A stretch of DNA of 12,886 nt from Acetobacteraceae bacterium. GTDB taxonomy: Bacteria; Pseudomonadota; Alphaproteobacteria; Acetobacterales; Acetobacteraceae. Positions 7,161-12,886 of the stretch are shown here, one piece after another. Position 1 is the stretch's first letter, and each line of letters begins with the position of its first letter. A program made the position numbers and the translations under genes. The stretch is from the NCBI GenBank assembly GCA_027323595.1, contig DAHWBL010000434.1, forward strand, positions 1 to 12,886. The letters are read 5' to 3'. The notes below the pieces were generated by a model that saw only the letters and a list, made by a program, of their open reading frames with translations, was not told the DNA's origin and ran no database searches.

Positions 7161-7910
7161 ATGACCGACAGTCTTGGCTTTCGCAAGAAATTCGGGGTGA
7201 TCGCGCCCTCCACCAACACCTCGGTGCAGCCCGAGTTCGGCTGGATGGCGCCGCATGGCGTCACGAATCATTTCGCCCGCATCACCATCCCCGATGATCC
7301 CGTCCACAGCGACGAGGATTTCGACCAGCTGATGAAGAACATCCGTCACACCATGATGGAAACCATCGATTCCGTGATGACCTGCGGCCCCGACGCGCTG
7401 GTGATGGGGATGTCATCCGAAACCTTCTGGGACGGGCTCGAAGGCTCGATCGTCCTGCGCCGGCGGGTGGAGGAGCGCGCCCGCGGCATTCCGGTGACGA
7501 TGGGCTCGGACGCCTGCCAGGCGGCGCTGAAGCTGTATGGCAACATCAAGCGGATCGGCGTCATCACCCCCTACATGCCGATCGGCGACAACATGGTGCG
7601 GCGGTTTTTCACCGATTGCGGCTTTGAGATCGTCAATCTGGTCGGGCTGAAATGCACATCGCCGGTGCTGATCGCGCACGAATCAGAAAAGCGCCTGCGC
7701 GATGCGATCAACGAGGTGAACGACCCCTCGGTCGAGGCGATCGTGCAGGTGGGCACCAACCTCGCCATGGCGCGTCTGGCCGGTATCGCCGAGTTCTGGC
7801 TCGACAAGCCGGTGCTGGCGATCAACACCTGCACCTACTGGCACGCGCTGCGCAGCAACGGGATCAACGACAAGGTCCATGGGTTCGGATCGTTGCTGTC
7901 CGAGCACTGA
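7161..7910 (+). CDS. Maleate isomerase/arylmalonate decarboxylase-family protein (Asp/Glu racemase fold)
   Basis: A 249-residue protein with the two-lobe Asp/Glu/hydantoin racemase fold. FGVIAPSTNTSVQPE (11-25) matches the PSSNT substrate loop of maleate cis-trans isomerases, and RIGVITPYMPIGD (131-143) opens the second lobe as in that family. Maleate isomerase uses a Cys in each lobe. By my manual alignment those positions here are Met84 (in VMGMSSETFW) and Thr199 (in VQVGTNLAM), so normal two-cysteine chemistry looks impossible. Other cysteines (75, 119, 153, 165, 224) are not at these sites. The protein may be a subfamily with different chemistry, such as decarboxylation or hydrolysis. GAGAGGA at 7148-7154, six bases before ATG 7161, favours this start over an ATG at 7146. 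It is last in the ABC operon and ends at a strong hairpin. Confidence 0.85.
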   Translation: MTDSLGFRKKFGVIAPSTNTSVQPEFGWMAPHGVTNHFARITIPDDPVHSDEDFDQLMKNIRHTMMETIDSVMTCGPDALVMGMSSETFWDGLEGSIVLRRRVEERARGIPVTMGSDACQAALKLYGNIKRIGVITPYMPIGDNMVRRFFTDCGFEIVNLVGLKCTSPVLIAHESEKRLRDAINEVNDPSVEAIVQVGTNLAMARLAGIAEFWLDKPVLAINTCTYWHALRSNGINDKVHGFGSLLSEH

Positions 7911-7914
7911 AACT

Positions 7915-7956
7915 TTCGCTCCGGCGCCGCGCCGGTCGGGCGCGGCGCCGGGCGAA
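7915..7956. terminator. Strong hairpin between convergent genes, probable bidirectional terminator
   Basis: The arms CCGGCGCCGCGCC (7921-7933) and GGCGCGGCGCCGG (7939-7951) pair perfectly around a 5-base loop. TTCGC (7915-7919) pairs with GCGAA (7952-7956) outside a single bulged T at 7920, giving an 18-bp stem. It fills the 48-base gap between the stop of the isomerase-like gene and the stop of the MFS gene. Neither side has a proper T-tract, so termination may rely on stem strength or also protect mRNA 3' ends. Confidence 0.75.
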
Positions 7957-7958
7957 GA

Positions 7959-9221
7959 TCAACTGCCGTAGCGCAGTCCGGCCATGCTGAACAGGCTCAC
8001 CGCCGAGATCAGCGGCGCGCCGACCAGCACCAGCAGACCGGAATCGAAACTGCCGGTTTCAGCGATGATCGCGCCGATCAGCACCGGGGCGAGCGCGCCG
8101 ACCAGATTGCCAACTCCGTTGAACACGCCAACACCCGCGGCCACCGCGGAGGGCGGCAGCACGCGCAGGGTCAGCGCGAAATAGGTCGGAATGGCCACCC
8201 CCCAGCCGCAGGCGCTGATCGTCATGGCGATCAACGCGCCGGTGGTGCTGGGCATCTGGGTGCCGACAAACATCATCAGCGCCGCGACCAGCATGCCCGT
8301 GCCGGCGATCACCGCATGGCGGCCGATCCTGTCGGAGGCGAGCGCACCGCCCACCTCGCCGCAGAACATCGCGATGAACGGCAGCGACGACAGCGCGCCG
8401 GCGCTTTTGAGGTCGATGCCTCGGGATTTGACCAGATAGGTCGGCAGCCAACTGTTCAGGCCCCACAGATAGATCAGCGCGCCGACATTGAACAACACCA
8501 GCACCCAGAATTTCCAGTCGCGCAGGAACGTCGCGACGGTCGCGCGGTAGGCCGCGCGGTCCGGCTTGGCGGCGCGATGCGCAACCGCGCCGGCCGGCCA
8601 TTCGCGCACCACCAGCAGCACCAGCGGCAGCACGATCAGCAGGTTGAACGCGCCGAGCACGAAGAAACTCTGCCGCCAGCCATAGGAGGTCACCAAAAAC
8701 CCGACCAGCGGAAAGCCGATGGCCGAGCCGAGCGGGCTGCCGACCAGCCAGATCGAGCTGGCGCGCGACTGTTCGCGGCGCGGGAACCACCGTCGCACCA
8801 GCGCCGAGGCAAACGAGAATTGCGGTCCCTCGGCAACCCCCAGAACCGCGCGCCCCACCAGCATCATCGGATAGGAGCCGACCATGCCCATGCCGGCCAT
8901 GGCCAGCCCCCAGATGGTCGTGCTGAGCGCCAGCGAACGCTTATGGCCAAGCAGATCGCCGACGAAACTCAAAAAGATCGCAGACAGGGCATAGGCGAAC
9001 AGGAAAACGCTCATCAGCAGGCCGAGCCTGGCCGGGTTGAAGCCGGTGCCCATCGCGTCCTGGAACGGCACCCACGTGAACAGCACTGCGACCGAGATGC
9101 GATCGAAAAAGCCGAACACCACGGCGCACATGAGCACCGCGACCACCCACCAGCGGCGCGGCGATACGATTTCGGTGTCCGCGGCGTCGGCGGTCGAACG
9201 GTCGGTAACCTGGTCCATCAT
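7959..9221 (-). CDS. MFS transporter, anion:cation symporter-like
   Basis: A 420-residue polytopic membrane protein with about twelve hydrophobic helices. After a polar N-terminus comes TM1 with VVFGFFDRISVAV, then the MFS motif A loop GDLLGHKRS (88-96) between TM2 and TM3, and its repeat ASDRIGRH between TM8 and TM9. The overall pattern (GFFDRISV, GVAEGPQFS, SRASSIWLVGSPLGSAIG) fits the ACS family, which imports organic anions such as phthalate, hexuronates and nicotinate-like acids with H+ or Na+. The start is the first of two adjacent ATGs (9219-9221), preceded by ACGGGGC; a TTG 33 bases upstream is unlikely. It lies 51 bases after the FAD monooxygenase on the same strand, so it probably carries that enzyme's substrate. 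Confidence 0.93.
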   Translation of the reverse strand: MMDQVTDRSTADAADTEIVSPRRWWVVAVLMCAVVFGFFDRISVAVLFTWVPFQDAMGTGFNPARLGLLMSVFLFAYALSAIFLSFVGDLLGHKRSLALSTTIWGLAMAGMGMVGSYPMMLVGRAVLGVAEGPQFSFASALVRRWFPRREQSRASSIWLVGSPLGSAIGFPLVGFLVTSYGWRQSFFVLGAFNLLIVLPLVLLVVREWPAGAVAHRAAKPDRAAYRATVATFLRDWKFWVLVLFNVGALIYLWGLNSWLPTYLVKSRGIDLKSAGALSSLPFIAMFCGEVGGALASDRIGRHAVIAGTGMLVAALMMFVGTQMPSTTGALIAMTISACGWGVAIPTYFALTLRVLPPSAVAAGVGVFNGVGNLVGALAPVLIGAIIAETGSFDSGLLVLVGAPLISAVSLFSMAGLRYGS

Positions 9222-9272
9222 GCTGCCCCGTTGGGAGTGTCGGCGTTGATCCAAGCAGATTTCATGCCGGCT

Positions 9273-10472
9273 TCAAGCTATTTCGGCGGCGGCCTTCAGA
9301 CCCTCCAGCATCGAGGTGCGATACAAAAAGGCGAACAGTTGGTCACGGTCGGCCACGGTCTGTCGCATCTGCTGCTGACGCTGGCGACGAACTTCGGGAT
9401 CGCGCTCCTCCATCACCTGCTTGTTCTGGATCGTCATGGATTGCAGATACTGGTGCGCGATGTGGCGGCGCTGGCGGTCATAGCGGTCGAGCAACGTGTC
9501 CGGCGCACCATGCAGCATCACCTGGCCGAGCAGATCGGCGAAGCTCACCGCGTCATGAATGCCGAAATTCATCCCCATGCTACCGAGCGGATTGTTGACA
9601 TGCGCCGCATCGCCCGAGACGAACACGCGGCCCTGCCGATAGCGCGTGGCGACCCGCTGGTGCACCTGATAAAGATTGGTGTGGATCACCTCGAACGGGG
9701 CCTGCTCCGGCATGAACCCGGCGAGCCGCGCGGCGGCGTTTTCGTGCGACAGCAGCGCCTCCTCGGCGGCTTCCACCGCAACCGGAAACACCACGCGCCA
9801 GCGCCCCGGCGGCCCCTTGGCCGGCACCTTGAACAGCGCGCTCCATTCCTGCGGGTCCGACACGTAGTTCGAAAAAGCGTAGCCCTGCGGCTCGAAATCG
9901 TGCGGCGTGGTGATCACCAGGAAGCGTTCCTCGTAGGTGAATCCCTCGAACCCGATGTCGCAGCTCTTGCGCACCACGCTGCGCCCGCCATCCGCGCCGA
10001 GCAGCCAGGCGCCGGTCACGCGCTCGCCATCGGCGAGCACCGCCGTGGCGCCGCGCGCGTCCTGCGTGACATCGACAACCTCCGCGCCCCAGCGCAGCGC
10101 GGCGTTGGGAAATTGCGCCAGTTTATCGATCAGGATCGCACAGAGCTTGTGCTGCTCACATTGCAGCCGATACGGATAGCGCGTGACCCCGGCGAGCACG
10201 CCCAGGTCATATTCGACGATCAGCCCCTCGCGACGGTCGCGAAACTGCCAGGTGCGGGCAACGATGCCGCGCTGGTGCAGCGCCTCGGTGACGCCGCTCG
10301 CCTCGAACATCTCCATCGTCGGCGGGTGGAAGGTGGCGGCGCGCGGGTCCTCGTAAATCTCGGTGCCGCGCTCCAGCACCAGCACCTCGATGCCCTGGCG
10401 CGCGAGGAACAATGCCGCGGTCAACCCGCTCGGCCCCGCGCCGCAAATCACCACCCTGTCGCTCGCAGCCAT
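9273..10472 (-). CDS. Class A FAD-dependent aromatic monooxygenase (PHBH fold)
   Basis: A 399-residue single-component flavoprotein hydroxylase. The dinucleotide fold GAGPSG (11-16) is followed by an acidic strand end at Glu34 (VLERG). The DG motif is GADGGRS (159-165), and the second FAD motif is GDAAHVNNPLGSMGMNFG (287-304), the PHBH-family signature. These enzymes use NAD(P)H and O2 to hydroxylate phenolic or N-heteroaromatic acids; homologues include 6-hydroxynicotinate, salicylate and 3-hydroxybenzoate hydroxylases. The substrate is not deducible. The C-terminus is short and rich in Arg/Gln (about 355-375), without the thioredoxin-like domain of the phenol hydroxylase group. ATG 10470-10472 follows a GGGGG run. 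The gene heads a two-gene unit with the MFS transporter and has an operator-like palindrome just upstream. Confidence 0.93.
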   Translation of the reverse strand: MAASDRVVICGAGPSGLTAALFLARQGIEVLVLERGTEIYEDPRAATFHPPTMEMFEASGVTEALHQRGIVARTWQFRDRREGLIVEYDLGVLAGVTRYPYRLQCEQHKLCAILIDKLAQFPNAALRWGAEVVDVTQDARGATAVLADGERVTGAWLLGADGGRSVVRKSCDIGFEGFTYEERFLVITTPHDFEPQGYAFSNYVSDPQEWSALFKVPAKGPPGRWRVVFPVAVEAAEEALLSHENAAARLAGFMPEQAPFEVIHTNLYQVHQRVATRYRQGRVFVSGDAAHVNNPLGSMGMNFGIHDAVSFADLLGQVMLHGAPDTLLDRYDRQRRHIAHQYLQSMTIQNKQVMEERDPEVRRQRQQQMRQTVADRDQLFAFLYRTSMLEGLKAAAEIA

Positions 10473-10486
10473 GCCGACCCCCGGAT

Positions 10487-10515
10487 TTGTCCAGACAACT
10501 TATCGTCACGTCTGG
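10487..10515. promoter_or_regulatory. Operator-like palindromes upstream of the FAD monooxygenase
   Basis: TTGTC-CA-GACAA (10487-10498) is a perfect 5+5 palindrome with a 2-base centre, 15 bases before the monooxygenase start. It overlaps a second inverted pair, CCAGAC (10491-10496) with GTCTGG (10510-10515). Palindromes of the TTGTC..GACAA kind resemble sites of FCD-type GntR repressors, a comparison from memory. Position within the 69-base gap supports a regulatory role for the monooxygenase-MFS unit; no regulator gene lies in this window. Confidence 0.45.
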
Positions 10516-10541
10516 CTTCGTGCCGGTGCCGGGGGGCCGCG

Positions 10542-11585
10542 TCAAGCCGGGAATCTGGCGCCCGCCGGCACGGCTTCGTGAACCATGCCGCCAAGCGGTG
10601 GAGCAAGCCGGCGCTTGTGGCGCAGGAAGGGGGCCTCGATGACGTGATAGGACAGCATGGCGATCGGCAGCGAGCCGATGGCGGCCGCGGCCTTGCCCGC
10701 AGGGCCGCCATATTGCGCGCCGATCTGGATCAGCGGGAAATGCCACAAATACCAGCCATAGGAGATCCGCCCGACATACACCGCGAGCGGGTGCGACAGC
10801 AGGCGCGCGAACCAGCCCTGATGCAGCGCCGCCAGCACGATCCAGCCGGCGGCCAGCCCCGACAGGCTGAGCCCGAACGCCTGGGTGGTCACCGAATAGA
10901 GCGGCATGGTGAGCCCCATGCCCGCCAGCACCCCGATCGGCAGCAGCACGCTTCGCCCGGCCTGGCGCACCAGCGCCGCCCGCCCCGGCAACAGCGCCAG
11001 CACCGCGCCGAGCACCAAACCGTCGGCATGGGTGTCAAAGCCGTTGTAGGTGCGCTCGAAACTCGCCCCGGCGAACACCAGATGCTGCCGCCACAGCGTG
11101 ATCGCCACCAGCCCGACCACCAGCCACGGCAGCGCGCGCCGACGCAGCAGCACCAGCAGCAGCGGCCACAGCAGATAGAACTGCTCCTCCATCGCCAACG
11201 ACCAGCTATGGCCCAGATAGCCCTGCGGCGCCCAGTCGAACGCGCGGTTCCAGTTCATCATGTAGCTGGCGGCCAGACCGATGGAGCCAAGAATCGCGCG
11301 CTGGTGGGCCGGCTCGGCAAGCGCGCGCAGCAGCTCGAACGCCAGCAGCGCGGTGAAGGCCGGTAGCAGCCGCAGGGCGCGGCGCAGGTAGAAACGCCCA
11401 ATATCGATTCTGCCGGCCAATGCCTGCTCGGCGCACAGATTGCGGGTGATCAAAAAGCCGCTGAGGACGAAAAACAAATCCACCCCCATCCATCCGCCAG
11501 GCAGTTGGGAGGTGGCGGTGTGATAGGCGACCACCATCAGGATGGCGCAGGCCCGCAAACCGTCGAGTGACATTTGTCGATGCAT
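10542..11585 (-). CDS. Acyltransferase family 3 integral membrane protein (OafA-like)
   Basis: A 347-residue protein of the acyltransferase-3 family, membrane enzymes that O-acetylate or acylate exported polysaccharides, lipopolysaccharide or other envelope glycans. LDGLRA at the N-terminus, the R-x10-H element (Arg11 to His22), GVDLFFVLSGFLIT (about 33-46), FYLRRALRLLPAF, and LGHSWSLAMEEQFYLLWP are all family hallmarks. About ten hydrophobic helices follow one another to the end; there is no SGNH domain. I chose the ATG at 11583-11585, with GGAGG about 11 bases upstream; an ATG at 11607-11609 would add eight residues and lies inside an inverted repeat. The gene stands alone on its strand, 69 bases upstream of the monooxygenase gene, with no obvious functional link to it. 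Acceptor unknown. Confidence 0.92.
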   Translation of the reverse strand: MHRQMSLDGLRACAILMVVAYHTATSQLPGGWMGVDLFFVLSGFLITRNLCAEQALAGRIDIGRFYLRRALRLLPAFTALLAFELLRALAEPAHQRAILGSIGLAASYMMNWNRAFDWAPQGYLGHSWSLAMEEQFYLLWPLLLVLLRRRALPWLVVGLVAITLWRQHLVFAGASFERTYNGFDTHADGLVLGAVLALLPGRAALVRQAGRSVLLPIGVLAGMGLTMPLYSVTTQAFGLSLSGLAAGWIVLAALHQGWFARLLSHPLAVYVGRISYGWYLWHFPLIQIGAQYGGPAGKAAAAIGSLPIAMLSYHVIEAPFLRHKRRLAPPLGGMVHEAVPAGARFPA

Positions 11586-11601
11586 GGTGAATACTACCTC
11601 C

Positions 11602-11633
11602 GGTTGCATTAACCTTTCCGCAACCTTTGGTTG
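11602..11633. promoter_or_regulatory. Clustered inverted/direct repeats in the divergent promoter region
   Basis: Within the 167-base divergent gap (11586-11752) is a run of GGTT/AACC half-sites. GGTTGC (11602-11607) pairs with GCAACC (11620-11625). CAACC-TTT-GGTTG (11621-11633) is a perfect palindrome. AACCTTT occurs twice, 11 bases apart (11611-11617 and 11622-11628), about one helical turn. The rest of the gap is AT-richer than its surroundings, with TTGTCA at 11631 and TTTAAT at 11662 as weak promoter-like boxes. It looks like an operator serving the acyltransferase, the dehydrogenase or both. Confidence 0.45.
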
Positions 11634-11752
11634 TCAAACGCTATTGTATTTCTATCTCAGGTTTAATGTATTCCCCACCCGCCGCGCTTTGGTTGCCCGC
11701 ACACCCCCGCGGCGTTACCTTCCTGCCTGAATTTCAGCCAAGGCACGCCAAG

Positions 11753-12886
11753 ATGACCCCGTTCCTGCAAACCCCGCGCATTATTTTCGACCACGGCGCC
11801 ATCCGCGCCCTGCCCGCGGAACTGGCCCAGCTCGGCAGCACCCGCCCGCTGCTGATCACCGACCACGGGCTGGTCCGCGCCGGCCTGCTCGACCGGCTGC
11901 GCGCCGCCCTGCCCGCCGCCATGCAGGCCCCCCTGTTCGACCAGGTGCCCGAAAACCCCACCGCCGCCGCGGTGGACGCCGCCTTCGCGCTGTATCGCAC
12001 CGAAAACTGCGACGCGGTGGTGGCGCTGGGCGGCGGCTCGGTGCTGGATTCGGGCAAGGCCGTCGCCGTGCTCGCCGGCCACGCGGACCAGACCGGCTGG
12101 GGCCGATGCGCCGACTACATGGGCCACCCCGACCGCATCACCCACCGCGTCGCCCCGCTGATCGCCATCCCGACCACCGCGGGCACCGGCAGCGAAGCCT
12201 CGCACGGCTCGGGCATCCACCCCAGCGACACCACCCGCGCGATCGGCCTCGGCTCGGCCTGGATCATCCCGCGCGTCGCCATCTGCGACCCCGACTTCAC
12301 CCAGTCCCTGCCCCGCCACCTGATCGCCCAGACCGGGCTGGACGCGCTCTCACACTGCATCGAAGGGTTCCTGGCCACCCAGCGCAACCCGCTGCTCGAC
12401 GCGGTGGCGCTGGATGGCGCACGCCGGGTTCAGGACTGGGTGGAACGCGCCACCGAAGCCCCCGACGACGCCGAGGCCCGCTGGCAGATGATGCTGGCGG
12501 CCCTGGCCGGCGGCATGGCCATCCCCAAAGGCCTCGGCCCCATCCACGCCATCGCCGGCACGCTCGGCGACCAGGGCCTGCATCACGGCCTGCTGGTCAG
12601 CCTGGCCATGCCCCCGGTCCTGCGCCTGCACACCCACCACGCCCCCGAACGCATGGGCGCGCTGGCACAAACAATGGGCGTGTCATCAGGCATGGAAGTC
12701 GCCGACGAAATCGCCGCGCTCAACCACCGCCTCGGCCTGCCCGCCACCCTGCGCGCCGCCGGCTACCGCCCCGGCGACCTGGAAGAAATGGCCGCCTCGG
12801 TCGCGGAATCGCGGTTCAACGAACACGCGCCGTATCTGCCCAGCGTGGCCGAGGCCATGGGGATTTTGCGGGAGGTGATCGGGTAG
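11753..12886 (+). CDS. Iron-containing (group III) alcohol dehydrogenase
   Basis: A 377-residue protein of normal family length whose TAG ends at the last base of the window. The nucleotide-binding part has VVALGGGSVLDSGKAVA (89-105) and PTTAGTGSE (140-148). Expected metal ligands are Asp197 and His201 (GLDALSHCIEG), His265 (GPIHAIAG) and His278 (GLHHG). Such enzymes interconvert alcohols and aldehydes, for example 1,2-propanediol, butanol or 4-hydroxybutyrate, with NAD(P); the substrate is unknown. In the metal loop the spacing from His265 to the HG histidine is one residue shorter than in FucO-type members, and the usual His at +4 is Gly269. ATG 11753 follows AAGG at 11740-11743; the open frame further upstream is not conserved-looking. 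Its sense strand is much richer in C than that of its neighbours. Confidence 0.92.
   Translation: MTPFLQTPRIIFDHGAIRALPAELAQLGSTRPLLITDHGLVRAGLLDRLRAALPAAMQAPLFDQVPENPTAAAVDAAFALYRTENCDAVVALGGGSVLDSGKAVAVLAGHADQTGWGRCADYMGHPDRITHRVAPLIAIPTTAGTGSEASHGSGIHPSDTTRAIGLGSAWIIPRVAICDPDFTQSLPRHLIAQTGLDALSHCIEGFLATQRNPLLDAVALDGARRVQDWVERATEAPDDAEARWQMMLAALAGGMAIPKGLGPIHAIAGTLGDQGLHHGLLVSLAMPPVLRLHTHHAPERMGALAQTMGVSSGMEVADEIAALNHRLGLPATLRAAGYRPGDLEEMAASVAESRFNEHAPYLPSVAEAMGILREVIG

Noticed and set aside
8316..11366. A 1016-codon open frame on the plus strand
   Set aside because: It runs antisense across the MFS, monooxygenase and most of the acyltransferase genes, all of which have clear family motifs. 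Its translation is low-complexity His/Arg/Gln-rich, a common artefact opposite GC-rich genes.
11627..11752. N-terminal extension of the alcohol dehydrogenase
   Set aside because: It runs through the AT-richer promoter-like gap; family members begin close to the strand that starts a few residues after the ATG at 11753.
1..12886. Mobile element, CRISPR or RNA gene
   Set aside because: No transposase or integrase genes, terminal repeats, regular spacer-repeat pattern, or tRNA/rRNA-like sequence were seen by eye.

Overview
The window is about 12.9 kb of GC-rich bacterial chromosome, dense in GCG, GCC and CGC codons, with short gaps, Shine-Dalgarno starts and overlapping stop/start pairs. The style and gene families fit an alphaproteobacterium; an Acetobacteraceae- or Rhizobiales-like host is my best guess, but there is no rRNA or marker gene to settle it. 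I saw no tRNA, rRNA, CRISPR array, insertion sequence, integrase or transcriptional regulator gene.

Layout. Left edge (1-2005): the 3' end of a branched-chain amino acid (LivK-type) ABC substrate-binding protein, then rmuC convergent to it, then a MaoC-type (R)-hydratase divergent from rmuC. Centre (2006-10472): a catabolic-looking block in three transcription units. Unit A (minus) is a cysteine hydrolase followed by an acetamidase/formamidase. Unit B (plus) starts head to head with A and carries a second, paralogous cysteine hydrolase, a NitT/TauT/SsuABC-type ABC importer (binding protein, permease, ATPase) and a maleate isomerase/arylmalonate decarboxylase-type enzyme. Unit C (minus) is a class A FAD monooxygenase followed by an MFS transporter, and meets unit B at a strong hairpin. 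Right edge (10542-12886): an acyltransferase-3 membrane protein and, divergent from it across an AT-richer gap, an iron-type alcohol dehydrogenase whose stop codon ends the window.

How the genes may work together. The central block combines aromatic/heteroaromatic hydroxylation (FAD monooxygenase), amide cleavage (two N-carbamoylsarcosine/maleamate amidase-like hydrolases and an acetamidase/formamidase), a maleate-isomerase fold and two unrelated uptake systems. This resembles the late steps of nicotinate-type N-heterocycle catabolism (hydroxylation, ring opening, maleamate to maleate to fumarate). A ring-cleavage dioxygenase and a deformylase are not in the window, and the isomerase-like protein lacks cysteine at both positions where maleate isomerases have their catalytic cysteines. 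The substrate is therefore unknown, and the block is best treated as a candidate undescribed amide or N-heterocycle degradation system.
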